In this document: positions 42,786 through 51,662 of the stretch, in pieces
Numbering within the stretch: the first letter of the stretch is position 1
Layout of the letters: each line of letters starts with the position of its first letter
NCBI RefSeq assembly: GCF_042611095.1
Contig: NZ_JBHFPV010000001.1
Location: forward strand, 744,001-808,000
Origin: Meishania litoralis
GTDB taxonomy: Bacteria; Bacteroidota; Bacteroidia; Flavobacteriales; Flavobacteriaceae
DNA: 64,000 nt
Direction: 5' to 3'
Position numbers and translations under genes: made by a program
Notes under the pieces: generated by a model
The model's input: the letters and a program-made list of their open reading frames with translations, nothing else
What the model was told of the DNA's origin: nothing
The model's database searches: none

Positions 42786-43766
42786 ATGAAAAACAAGATT
42801 TCGAGACGAAGTGCCATCTCCTCGGGATTGAAAGTCGGTGCCGCCGGTATATTGGGCCTTGGCTTCAACGGCGCAAAAGAAAACCCACATACGGCTCGTA
42901 CAACGCTATCAAAAGCAAAATTACCCCTAAGGGTAAGCCTGAACACTTCAACTTTGATGGCCTACAAACTCACGGTCGATCAACAGATCGATTTGGTCGG
43001 AAAAGCGGGTTTTGATGGCATTGAACTATGGATGCGCGATATCAAGGCATATGCAGGTAGTGGCGGAAACCTATCCACCTTAAAAGAAAAACTCGAAGCT
43101 CATAATCTGGTCTTGGAGAATATCATAGCGTTTTCAGAATGGTGCAGTGACGATTCCGATAAACACAAAGAAGCATTAAAATTGATGAAGTCGGAAATGA
43201 TCATGGCCGCAGCAATCGGTGCCAACTATTTTGCCGCCCCCGTTCAGGGAATCGAACAGATAGACCCGACCAAATACGATGAGTACGCCAAACGTTATCG
43301 GGCCATATTGGAACTTGGTGATGAAACGGGCGTCGTTCCGGTCATTGAACTTTGGGGAATGGGAGCTCTACATAAGGTTTCCGATTGTGCCAAAATCGTC
43401 ATTGACAGCAAGCATCCGAAAGCAACCATGCTGCTCGACTTTTACCATGTTCATCGCGGAGGAAATGATTGGAATATGATCAGCACCTTGAACGCCGCAA
43501 ATTTCCCGGTCATCCATATGAACGATTATCCTGGAAGTCCGGAAGCCGCGTTATTGACCGATGCCGACCGCGTATTGCCCGGTGAGGGTGTCTGTGATTT
43601 CAATGACATTTTGCCAAAGCTTTATGCCGCCGGGTTTCGGGGAGGGCTTTCGGTAGAGCTTTTCAACAAAGGCTATTGGGAAACCATGGATCCTGAAACA
43701 CTGCTCAAAAAAAGTTACGATACTACACGTTCAACTATAGAAAGTGCATTGCCGAACGTCAAATAA
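42786..43766 (+). CDS. Tat-exported sugar phosphate isomerase/epimerase-like TIM-barrel protein
   Basis: A 326-residue protein with a Tat-like signal (NKISRRSAISSG) and an xylose-isomerase-like barrel ('KAGFDGIELWMRDI', 'ATMLLDFYHVHRGGND', 'LSVELFNKGYW'). The acidic and histidine residues of the metal site are present. An exported member may act on free or keto sugars in the periplasm. The ATG at 42786 precedes the Tat motif; the longer frame to 42720 lacks it at the N-terminus. Confidence 0.85.
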   Translation: MKNKISRRSAISSGLKVGAAGILGLGFNGAKENPHTARTTLSKAKLPLRVSLNTSTLMAYKLTVDQQIDLVGKAGFDGIELWMRDIKAYAGSGGNLSTLKEKLEAHNLVLENIIAFSEWCSDDSDKHKEALKLMKSEMIMAAAIGANYFAAPVQGIEQIDPTKYDEYAKRYRAILELGDETGVVPVIELWGMGALHKVSDCAKIVIDSKHPKATMLLDFYHVHRGGNDWNMISTLNAANFPVIHMNDYPGSPEAALLTDADRVLPGEGVCDFNDILPKLYAAGFRGGLSVELFNKGYWETMDPETLLKKSYDTTRSTIESALPNVK

Positions 43767-43856
43767 AAAAACAAACACCTTATATACCGATTATTGCCAA
43801 TTAGGTAGAATTTCGTTTCAATATGGCATACGATATTAGTTTACATTCTGAAATCA

Positions 43857-44642
43857 ATGGACTTTAAAAATACTTCTTATATCATAATGGGCGGCACCAC
43901 GGGCATGGGACTATCGGCCGCAATCGCCCTTAATGATAATGGTGCCAATGTGGTAGTCGTAGGCAGAAATCCGGAGAGCTGCAAAAAGGCGCAGGAAACC
44001 TTAGGGGATAACTGTATCGCGATCAGTGGCGATGCCACCGAACCCGAAACCATGAAAAAGGCCATTCACATGGCGCATGACACGTTCGGAGTTATTTCTG
44101 GGCTTTTTCATGTTGCCGGAGGCAGTGGGCGAAAATGGGGCGACGGCCCGCTTGACAAAATTACGCTGGAAGGTTGGAACAAGACCATGGAACTAAACCT
44201 GACCTCTTTGATGCTTTCCAACCAAGCGATGACCAACTATTTTCTCGAACATAAAAAGGAAGGCATAATCCTTAATATGGGTTCGGTATTGGGGTTCTCA
44301 CCTTCTCCCAAATATTTTACGACCCATGCCTATGCAGCCGCCAAGTCAGCGATTATCGGGTTCTCGAAATCCATCGCGGCCTATTATGCGGAACATAACA
44401 TCCGTGTAAACGTCATTGCCCCGAGCCTATTCATTACCCCTATGGCCAAACGTGCCGCCGAAGATGCAGAAATTCTATCCTTCTTAAAAACAAAACAACC
44501 GTTGGACGGTGGCCGCCCGGGAGCTTCGGAAGATATTAATAATGCCGTATTGATGTTCTTGCACCCCGAATCAAGATTTATTACCGGACAGGTTTTGGCA
44601 GTGGATGGAGGCTGGTCAATAAGCGAAGGGCAATACCAATAG
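43857..44642 (+). CDS. SDR-family oxidoreductase
   Basis: A 261-residue SDR with 'GGTTGMGLSAAIAL' at the N-terminus and the catalytic Y-AAA-K ('HAYAAAKSAIIGFSKS'). The product ends 'AVDGGWSISEGQYQ', a typical SDR C-terminus. The substrate is not clear; it is 8 bp before the ROK gene and probably belongs to the same sugar pathway as its neighbours. Confidence 0.85.
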   Translation: MDFKNTSYIIMGGTTGMGLSAAIALNDNGANVVVVGRNPESCKKAQETLGDNCIAISGDATEPETMKKAIHMAHDTFGVISGLFHVAGGSGRKWGDGPLDKITLEGWNKTMELNLTSLMLSNQAMTNYFLEHKKEGIILNMGSVLGFSPSPKYFTTHAYAAAKSAIIGFSKSIAAYYAEHNIRVNVIAPSLFITPMAKRAAEDAEILSFLKTKQPLDGGRPGASEDINNAVLMFLHPESRFITGQVLAVDGGWSISEGQYQ

Positions 44643-44650
44643 GCAACCGG

Positions 44651-45559
44651 ATGGAAAAGCATTATCTTGGAATCGACATTGGCGGCACGAAAATTAAAAT
44701 AGTCGTTATCGATGAAGTAGGCGAAATTCTCGAAAAGAACGAAGTCTCGACCGATGATGGAAGTGGCGAAGCCCAAGTTTGGAAACAAAAAATAATAGCC
44801 ACCATTCGTCAAAAAACGGAACAATATACCAATGGAAATTCAGATATATTGCCTTGCGGCATTTCCGCACCAGGACTTGTGGATGCCCAAAACAAGATGA
44901 TACTCCATATGCCGGAACGATTACACGGCATCGAAAATTTCAATTGGTCGGTTGAGCTCGGCCGTAATATCAAAGTCATCAATGATGGGCACTCGGCCTG
45001 TATCGCCGAATACGAATCGTTTTATCGTGCCAAAGGAGTACAACATTTTTTGATGCTTACTTTGGGTACGGGCGTGGGCGGCGGAATTATTATCGATGGT
45101 AAGCTATATCAAGGAAATCTGCAACGCGCCGGACATGTAGGCCATATGACGGTAAACATAAATGGTTCTCAGACCATGACAAATATGCCCGGAAGTCTCG
45201 AACATGCCGTAGGAAACTTTTCGGTTTTTCAACGCACCGAAGGCACTTTTAAAAGTATTCGAGAATTGGTCAAAGCCTATGAAAATGGGGATTTAAAAGC
45301 TAAATCTTGGTGGTTGGAATCGGTACGCAGACTGGCCGTGGCCTTGGCCTCTTTAACAAACATCCTTTCTCCTGAAATCATTGTTCTAGGAGGTGGTATC
45401 ACCGCCGGTGCCGAAGATTCCCTTTTAAAACCCTTAAAAGAATTCATGTCGGATTACGAATGGCGCCCGGGCGGTCATCGAATCAAAATCGAAAAAGCAA
45501 AATTGGGAGAATACTCCGGGGCCATCGGTGCCGCTTACTATGCTAAAAACAATATATAG
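44651..45559 (+). CDS. ROK-family sugar kinase
   Basis: A 302-residue cytoplasmic kinase with the phosphate motif 'LGIDIGGTKIKIVVID', 'GTGVGGGIIIDGKLY' and the ROK histidine region 'RAGHVGHM'. The cysteine-rich zinc motif of many ROK kinases is missing. It would phosphorylate a hexose, with the following SIS protein acting on the phosphorylated product. Confidence 0.88.
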   Translation: MEKHYLGIDIGGTKIKIVVIDEVGEILEKNEVSTDDGSGEAQVWKQKIIATIRQKTEQYTNGNSDILPCGISAPGLVDAQNKMILHMPERLHGIENFNWSVELGRNIKVINDGHSACIAEYESFYRAKGVQHFLMLTLGTGVGGGIIIDGKLYQGNLQRAGHVGHMTVNINGSQTMTNMPGSLEHAVGNFSVFQRTEGTFKSIRELVKAYENGDLKAKSWWLESVRRLAVALASLTNILSPEIIVLGGGITAGAEDSLLKPLKEFMSDYEWRPGGHRIKIEKAKLGEYSGAIGAAYYAKNNI

Positions 45560-45562
45560 AAA

Positions 45563-46348
45563 ATGAGCCTAACAAAACAATTTTTAGAGAAAGGCAAAGG
45601 GATTATTGCCACAATCGAAAAGCAAGAACCCGTTATTCAGGAAGTCGCCGAATTGTTCGCCCGATCCATATTGAACGGGCGCATGGTACATCTTTTCGGT
45701 TCTGGGCACAGTCGAATAATGGTCGAGGAAATGTGGCCGAGGTATGGCTCGTTTCCGGGGTTTAATCCCATAGTAGAGTTATCGCTCTCTTTTCATAATC
45801 TCGTGGTGGGCGCCAACGGCCAACGTCAGGCGATGTTCCTTGAAAACGTTCCGGGATTGGCGGCCCGAATCTTGCGTAATTTCGATACCGATGAGAGAGA
45901 TACCGCTTTGGTCATTTCCTCCAGTGGGTGCAATGTCGTACCTATTGAAATGGCCGAAGAGTTCCAAAAGCGCAATATTAAAGTAGTCGCCCTGGTCAGT
46001 AAACTACATTTGGAAGGGAGTTCCTCGAAAAAATCAGACGGCAAAAAATTGACCGATTTCGCCGATTATACTCTCGATACCGGTGCACCCTTGGGCGATG
46101 CCATGATCTATCTCAACGGCCTCGATTCGCCGGTTGCCCCCGGATCTACTTTGGGCGGGGTTTTGTTGATCAATTCCATCAAAGCCGAAGTGGCAAGCAT
46201 TCTTCATAAAAATGGAAAATCACCAAAAGTGCTGAGCAGTGGAAAAATAGTAGGCGAGCAACGAGCGATAGATCTTTTTGAATCGGCTTATGACGAACAT
46301 GCCCATCTAATGGCAAAATTGTATGAAAATATTGGTAGACACCAATAA
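45563..46348 (+). CDS. SIS-domain phosphosugar protein
   Basis: A 261-residue protein of the UPF0309 type with 'LFGSGHSRIMVEEMWPRYG' and the phosphate-binding 'ALVISSSGCNVVPIEMA'. Such proteins bind or isomerise sugar phosphates. It starts 3 bp after the ROK kinase stop, so the two are very likely translated together. Confidence 0.87.
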   Translation: MSLTKQFLEKGKGIIATIEKQEPVIQEVAELFARSILNGRMVHLFGSGHSRIMVEEMWPRYGSFPGFNPIVELSLSFHNLVVGANGQRQAMFLENVPGLAARILRNFDTDERDTALVISSSGCNVVPIEMAEEFQKRNIKVVALVSKLHLEGSSSKKSDGKKLTDFADYTLDTGAPLGDAMIYLNGLDSPVAPGSTLGGVLLINSIKAEVASILHKNGKSPKVLSSGKIVGEQRAIDLFESAYDEHAHLMAKLYENIGRHQ

Positions 46349-46429
46349 ACCAACCCAATTTATAGTGAAGTACGGTTTACCTACTTCTTCAGTCCTGACC
46401 TGGAAAACTTTAGCTAAATATGGGTATTA

Positions 46430-47740
46430 TCAATCGATAAGCCCAAAAACTCTGGGCATCCATAATGAAAGTTCTGGCACATAGGTCAATAATAAAAGAA
46501 CCAAGACCATCGCGCCCAATAAGGGCAACAAAGGTCTGATCACCTTGGTTACCGATACGTTGGCAACGCCACTGCCAACGAACAACATTGTACCGACCGG
46601 CGGAGTGCACACACCGATGCACAAATTCAGAACGATGATCATACCGAACTGCACAGGGTGCATATCCAAAGCCATAACAACGGGTAAAAATATGGGTGTG
46701 AATATCAATACCGCCGGGGTCATGTCCATAAACGTACCTACTACCAATAAGGTAATGTTAATGAACAAGAGCACCAATAATGGGTTCTTCACAGACTCCA
46801 GTAGAAATCCTGTAAGGTTCTGAGGAATCGATTCAAAAGAAAACAACCACGACATGGCCATGGACGTTGAAATCAAGAACATGACTATTGCCGTTGTTTT
46901 GGCGCTCTTTAGGAGTATCGGGCGAAAATCGGAAAACTTCAATTGTTTGTTATAAAAACCCAATAGTATGGCATAAACGACCGCAATGGCAGCCGCTTCG
47001 GTTGCCGTAAAGACGCCTCCGACAATACCGCCCACCACGACTATCAACAGGGTAAGGCTAAGAAAGGCTTTGCCAAAATCACGGAACACCTGTTTAAAAC
47101 CCACGCGCGGGGCACGGGGCAGTCCTTTTCTCATGGCATATATATAGACCATTACCATAATTGCCAATCCGACCAAGATACCGGGAATATATCCTGCGAT
47201 AAAGAGTGCCGCGACCGAAGCCGTACCCCCACTCGCCAGGGCAAAAATTATGAGTACATTGCTCGGTGGAATCAAAAGACCGGTCGTAGAGGAGGTCATA
47301 TTCACCGCCGCACTATATTCCCTTGGGTAGCCCTCTTCTTCCATTTTTTCGGTCAAGGTGCTTCCTATCGCCGAGGCAGCCGCAATGGCCGACCCCGAAA
47401 TCGCCCCGAACAGCATGGCCGAGATAACGTTTACGAAAGCCAATCCGCCCGGAAAACTTCCTATCAAAGATTTGGCAAAAGCGATAAGTCGGTCAGCGAT
47501 TCCCCCGCGGTTCATTATTTCGCCGGCCAAGATGAAAAAAGGAATGGCCAAGAGCGCAAAATTGTCTATACCTGTGGTCATTCGCTGACTGATAGTCGTA
47601 ATCGACGGCATAAAAATCATATTCAAGACCAACGTCAAGGTCGATGAAATGCCGATGGCATAAGCGACAGGAACACCATAAGCCAAAAGGGCGAAAAAGC
47701 TCAAAAACAAAACCAAGATACTGATAGTCTCAATGCTCAT
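46430..47740 (-). CDS. dctM: TRAP transporter large permease subunit (DctM)
   Basis: A 436-residue membrane protein with about 12-13 helices and the DctM motifs 'PPSNVLIIFALASG' and 'PPVGTMLFVGSGVA'. It carries the Na+-driven transport of a carboxylic or sugar acid brought by the binding protein. Its start overlaps the DctQ end by 11 bp. The adjoining mannonate oxidoreductase suggests a uronate substrate. Confidence 0.93.
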   Translation of the reverse strand: MSIETISILVLFLSFFALLAYGVPVAYAIGISSTLTLVLNMIFMPSITTISQRMTTGIDNFALLAIPFFILAGEIMNRGGIADRLIAFAKSLIGSFPGGLAFVNVISAMLFGAISGSAIAAASAIGSTLTEKMEEEGYPREYSAAVNMTSSTTGLLIPPSNVLIIFALASGGTASVAALFIAGYIPGILVGLAIMVMVYIYAMRKGLPRAPRVGFKQVFRDFGKAFLSLTLLIVVVGGIVGGVFTATEAAAIAVVYAILLGFYNKQLKFSDFRPILLKSAKTTAIVMFLISTSMAMSWLFSFESIPQNLTGFLLESVKNPLLVLLFINITLLVVGTFMDMTPAVLIFTPIFLPVVMALDMHPVQFGMIIVLNLCIGVCTPPVGTMLFVGSGVANVSVTKVIRPLLPLLGAMVLVLLLLTYVPELSLWMPRVFGLID

Positions 47741-48218
47741 CGGAAGTCGTATTAAAAGTTCTTCGAAAATGATATATGGAAAAGAAAATAATAAGTGCCC
47801 CGCTTATGGGAACGATAGCATACACAAACCCAAGAGGAATATTGAGCGCGGGGGATATCTGGCCCAATGTCAAGGTGGTGTAGACCAAGTTGCCGCCTCC
47901 GACAATCATGACGACAAAAGCGAACAAGGCCATAATAATCTGAATGATGCGTTGCCTTTTTAACCTTTTTTTCTTGGGAAGCTTCGAAAGCAAGAAATCC
48001 ATCGAAAGGTGCCCTTCCTCCTGTCCATTGATATAGGCCGCACCCAGAACGGTCAGCCAGATCAGGGCGAACCTGGCAAACTCTTCCGTGAACGAACTAG
48101 ACTTGCCTATTACATAACGTGAGACTACCTGCCAAACTACATCGAGTACTAAGAGACCAAAGATGATCACAAGAAACGATTCGATGAACTTGTTCAAAAT
48201 GCGATACGTTCTATGCAT
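47730..48218 (-). CDS. dctQ: TRAP transporter small permease subunit (DctQ)
   Basis: A 162-residue membrane protein with four helices and the DctQ motif 'EEFARFALIWLTVLGAAY'. It overlaps the DctP stop by one base (TAATG) and dctM by 11 bp, so all three TRAP genes are coupled. Confidence 0.92.
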   Translation of the reverse strand: MHRTYRILNKFIESFLVIIFGLLVLDVVWQVVSRYVIGKSSSFTEEFARFALIWLTVLGAAYINGQEEGHLSMDFLLSKLPKKKRLKRQRIIQIIMALFAFVVMIVGGGNLVYTTLTLGQISPALNIPLGFVYAIVPISGALIIFFSIYHFRRTFNTTSDEH

Positions 48219-49228
48219 TAGTTTTCCAGTATTTTTTCGATTACCTCTTTCATCTTGGGGTCTTTCATCATGCGCTGCAGCACTGGCCTTGATTTATCCG
48301 AAAACCGGCTTTTATCAGGGTAGACAAATTCAACCTGCGCTTTCTTCAGCACTTCCATGTTCTCCTTTATTGTTTCTTGCCAATAAACGCGCTGTCGCTC
48401 CACGCTCTCATCGGCCGCTTCTTGAAGCCATTCTTTTTCGGTCTCGCTGAGCAAGTTCCAAAACTTTGTACTGACGACAACTACATCGGGTACCATGGTG
48501 TGCTCATCAAAGGTATAGTACTTACAGACTTCATAATGATTCGAGGTCACAAATGAAGGAATGTTGTTTTCGGCGCCATCGACCACATTTTGCTGTAAGG
48601 CCGTGTAAAGCTCACCATAGGCCATGGGCGTTGCCGATGCACCCAGGGTGTTGACCATTTCAACCGACATTTGGTCGTTCATTACACGGATCTTCATTCC
48701 ATTTAAATCGTCGGGCGAATTCACCGCTTTGTCTTTGGCGTAAAAGCTTCGGCTTCCGGCATCATAAAAACAGAGCCCTCGTAAAAGATACTCGGTACCG
48801 CTTGCCAGCAACTGTTTGCCAACTTCGCCTTCCAACACGCTAAAAAGGTGTTCACTATCCCTAAAAAGATAAGGAATACTGGTCACCTGATATTCGGGAG
48901 CGAAGTTCGACATTGATGCTGCACTCACCTTGGTCAGCGCAATGCTTCCTATTTGCAATAATTCCAATACCTCCCGCTCGGTTCCAAGCTGACCGTCAGG
49001 AAAAATCTTAATCTGCAACTTGCCACCCGACTTCTCTTCCAAGAATTTTTGCATATCTAAAATTCCTTTATGAACTGGGTGCGTAATTGGAAGTGAATGT
49101 GCAAAAAACAAAGTCTTGGTATCCGGGCCCGATTCGCAAGAATTAAAAAGGACTCCTAGCAGCAAAAGGAGTACTACGGTCAAGACTATATTCTTCGTAC
49201 CATTATATTTTTGGGAATATCGTTGCAT
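48218..49228 (-). CDS. dctP: TRAP transporter substrate-binding protein (DctP), lipoprotein
   Basis: A 336-residue lipoprotein (lipobox LFNSC, C31). 'GTEREVLELLQIGSIALTKV' and 'LNGMKIRVMNDQMSVEM' (with the arginine that binds the substrate carboxylate) mark the DctP family. The ATG at 49228 is preferred over a GTG ten codons earlier because it starts just before the signal. It follows the UxuB-type SDR by 66 bp. Confidence 0.92.
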   Translation of the reverse strand: MQRYSQKYNGTKNIVLTVVLLLLLGVLFNSCESGPDTKTLFFAHSLPITHPVHKGILDMQKFLEEKSGGKLQIKIFPDGQLGTEREVLELLQIGSIALTKVSAASMSNFAPEYQVTSIPYLFRDSEHLFSVLEGEVGKQLLASGTEYLLRGLCFYDAGSRSFYAKDKAVNSPDDLNGMKIRVMNDQMSVEMVNTLGASATPMAYGELYTALQQNVVDGAENNIPSFVTSNHYEVCKYYTFDEHTMVPDVVVVSTKFWNLLSETEKEWLQEAADESVERQRVYWQETIKENMEVLKKAQVEFVYPDKSRFSDKSRPVLQRMMKDPKMKEVIEKILEN

Positions 49229-49294
49229 AAGCGTTCTAATATTATTCAAATAGAGCACAATTACTGTGCATTCACTATGGACCCAACCTACGGC

Positions 49295-50116
49295 CTAGAC
49301 ACCTGAAAATGAGCTAAACCCGCCATCTACATCGAAAATACCCCCGGTTACGAAGCTTGAGGCATCGCTCAAAAGGTAATGTACCATACCGTTGAGTTCG
49401 GAAGCATCGCCAAAGCGCCCCATAGGAGTGTTCATAATTATTTTGTTGCCCCGATCCGTAAAGGAACCGTCGTCATTGGTCAGCAGCCTTCTGTTCTGGT
49501 TGCCAATGAAAAATCCGGGAGCTATGGCATTGACCCTAATTTTATCACCATGTTTCGATGCGAGTTCATGGGCCATCCATTTGGTGAAAATATCGATACC
49601 AGCTTTCGCCATGGAATATCCCAATACCCTTGAAATCGTTTGCTTGGCGGCCATCGAAGATATATTCACGATGGTTCCATATCCTTGTTCCACCATTAAC
49701 TCGCTCAAGACAATAGTTGGAAGCACCGTACCGAACAGGTTAATATCGACGACTTTTTTGGTGTCGCCAAGCGATATGTCATGTATGGTTTGGTCTGGCC
49801 TCAAGGTCGCCCCTGGAATATTGCCCCCTGCCAAATTCACCAATCCGTCTATTGGCCCGATTTCTGTGCCGATCTTTTTACCGATTTTTCTCAGTTCGGC
49901 CTCGTTCAATAGATCAATGACGAAAGCACGCGCATTGCCATCGGATATGGCATCAAGCTCTTCAATTTTTTTATCCAGTTTTTCGGGTGACCTACCCAAC
50001 AAGATTACCTTGGCCCCATTGCGGACCAAGTATTCGGCTATGGAACCTCCCAGGGCTCCGGTAGCCCCGGACAGTGCATAGGTTTTGTTTTCTATTGAAA
50101 ATTGGTTGTCGGTCAT
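49295..50116 (-). CDS. UxuB-type SDR, D-mannonate oxidoreductase (fructuronate reductase)
   Basis: A 273-residue SDR with 'SGATGALGGSIAEYL' and Y-SMA-K catalysis. The C-terminal third, 'NAIAPGFFIGNQNRRLL' and 'MNTPMGRFGDASELNG' to 'DVDGGFSSFSGV', closely matches the SDR-type D-mannonate oxidoreductase of Gram-positive bacteria (B. subtilis UxuB type), which reduces D-fructuronate to D-mannonate. It starts 5 bp after an exported oxidoreductase gene and precedes the TRAP genes, pointing to uronate use. A 26-residue upstream extension (to 50194) is unlikely. Confidence 0.82.
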   Translation of the reverse strand: MTDNQFSIENKTYALSGATGALGGSIAEYLVRNGAKVILLGRSPEKLDKKIEELDAISDGNARAFVIDLLNEAELRKIGKKIGTEIGPIDGLVNLAGGNIPGATLRPDQTIHDISLGDTKKVVDINLFGTVLPTIVLSELMVEQGYGTIVNISSMAAKQTISRVLGYSMAKAGIDIFTKWMAHELASKHGDKIRVNAIAPGFFIGNQNRRLLTNDDGSFTDRGNKIIMNTPMGRFGDASELNGMVHYLLSDASSFVTGGIFDVDGGFSSFSGV

Positions 50117-50121
50117 TTCGT

Positions 50122-51501
50122 TTATTTTTCCTTGGCCATCTTGTAGGCCTCGATGGTCGTGTAGTACTTCGTTATCATATTTGGGACTTCCCATTCGGGA
50201 AGCGCTCCATTTTCCAAGTACTTTAAATAGTTCTCCGTCACCTGGCCAAAATGGGCTTCATGCCCTATTTTGAATCGATCGGGAATATTTATTCTCCAGA
50301 GCGAGTCGGAAACTTTTTCAAAGGTCGTACCGTTAAAATTTGCGGCTACCGCGGATTCGATAGCTCCTTTTAAACTATCCTCAAATCCATTTGGATCCTT
50401 TGCTTCAATATATAAAATGGGCCTGTAATTTTCTTCCTCTCCCTGCTTGATCACCAAATTGCTCTTCGTACCCCGCATAATGCTATAATGCGTATCACCG
50501 GTTCCTTCCGGTGCCTGATAATTCCATATTACCGAAACCTTGGCATGTTTGCCCTTGATTTTATAGTTCATCTCTCCGTTTGAATACACGTTCAATTTTC
50601 CATCGACAATATCCTTTTGCAAGTAATGGGGAAATTCTTGGAGGCCCGTTACTTTTTCAAATTCTCCTTTGGTCAAGATGGTCGGCCACCTTCGGGCCGA
50701 TAACATTTCAACATCGGCGGAATCAACAAGTTGCCCTGGAAATGCTTCCCATTGAACCAAATCCACCAAATGAGTCGTTACGTCGACAATACCTTCACCT
50801 TCTTCATTAATATCAAAGAACCATGGCGGCCTGACCAAAGGTTGCCCCGAAACATATTTGAAAAAATGATGGACACTCTCCTTACTTATGGCCGGTTCTT
50901 CAAGATTTCCATCGACCAATTCGCCAAAAACATCGGGCAAGGTCGAGAAAAGTTTTTGCAATGCCGTAGTCGATTCAAAACGTTCGGTCATGATGTCATA
51001 GACCAACAAGCCCTTTTCATCGGCAATTTTAAAGACCTCTTTCAATTTCTTAAATCCCGCTGGATCGATTACCAAAGGTTTGTCGGCATATACGTTCAAC
51101 CCGGATTTTACGGCCGCCAAGATGTAGTCTATCTTTTTTGAGTTCTTGCCCGCCACGATCATCACGTTGCCCGGTTTTTTATCGAGCATTTGTTCCAAGT
51201 AATCATCTCCATAATACTTTTCGACTTTCCATTGTGTCGGATAATCTTCCCTGGAATTGTAGGCATCGATCTTATTTAAAAAGTCGAGTACCTCGTCACC
51301 TTTTGGAGCAAACAAATAAATTGTTGAATCTACCTGTCGATACATGGTCTTATGTACCAAAGCGGCATGAAAATGCCCTGGATCCAAGGTCATGAGTTTT
51401 ACTTTTGATAATACTTCATCTTGGGCCGCCATGGATTCTTCCTTTTTTTCCCCACAAGAAAGCATGAGACAAAACAATGTAAAGAGCAAACAGTTTCTCA
51501 T
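50122..51501 (-). CDS. Gfo/Idh/MocA-like lipoprotein oxidoreductase
   Basis: A 459-residue lipoprotein (lipobox LMLSC, C16) with a divergent nucleotide-binding start ('VKLMTLDPGHFHAALVH') and 'GLNVYADKPLVIDP' in place of the classic EKP, plus a C-terminal putative oxidoreductase domain. It would act at the outer or inner membrane surface. The start is set at the ATG at 51501, five codons inside the longest frame. It is probably co-transcribed with the SDR and TRAP genes. Confidence 0.83.
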   Translation of the reverse strand: MRNCLLFTLFCLMLSCGEKKEESMAAQDEVLSKVKLMTLDPGHFHAALVHKTMYRQVDSTIYLFAPKGDEVLDFLNKIDAYNSREDYPTQWKVEKYYGDDYLEQMLDKKPGNVMIVAGKNSKKIDYILAAVKSGLNVYADKPLVIDPAGFKKLKEVFKIADEKGLLVYDIMTERFESTTALQKLFSTLPDVFGELVDGNLEEPAISKESVHHFFKYVSGQPLVRPPWFFDINEEGEGIVDVTTHLVDLVQWEAFPGQLVDSADVEMLSARRWPTILTKGEFEKVTGLQEFPHYLQKDIVDGKLNVYSNGEMNYKIKGKHAKVSVIWNYQAPEGTGDTHYSIMRGTKSNLVIKQGEEENYRPILYIEAKDPNGFEDSLKGAIESAVAANFNGTTFEKVSDSLWRINIPDRFKIGHEAHFGQVTENYLKYLENGALPEWEVPNMITKYYTTIEAYKMAKEK

Positions 51502-51662
51502 ACGAATTTCATTCAAAAATTTTGATTCTACAGCCTGATCAGCTATGGGTGGATTCTATAAACAAGCATTAAATATAACCATTCAAATCTTTAATGGGTT
51601 TTTCTAAACTACGTACCTGTGATTTTGGAATGGGGTGTCCAAAAGCTATTCCGTCTTGGCGT

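Noticed and set aside
46349..46429. Short GAAGTA/TACTTC hairpin between converging genes
   Set aside because: The 6-bp stem has no T tail on either strand, so it was not called a terminator.
49392..50081. Open frame of 229 codons on the plus strand
   Set aside because: It is antisense to the D-mannonate oxidoreductase gene, and its serine/proline-rich translation is typical of a shadow frame.
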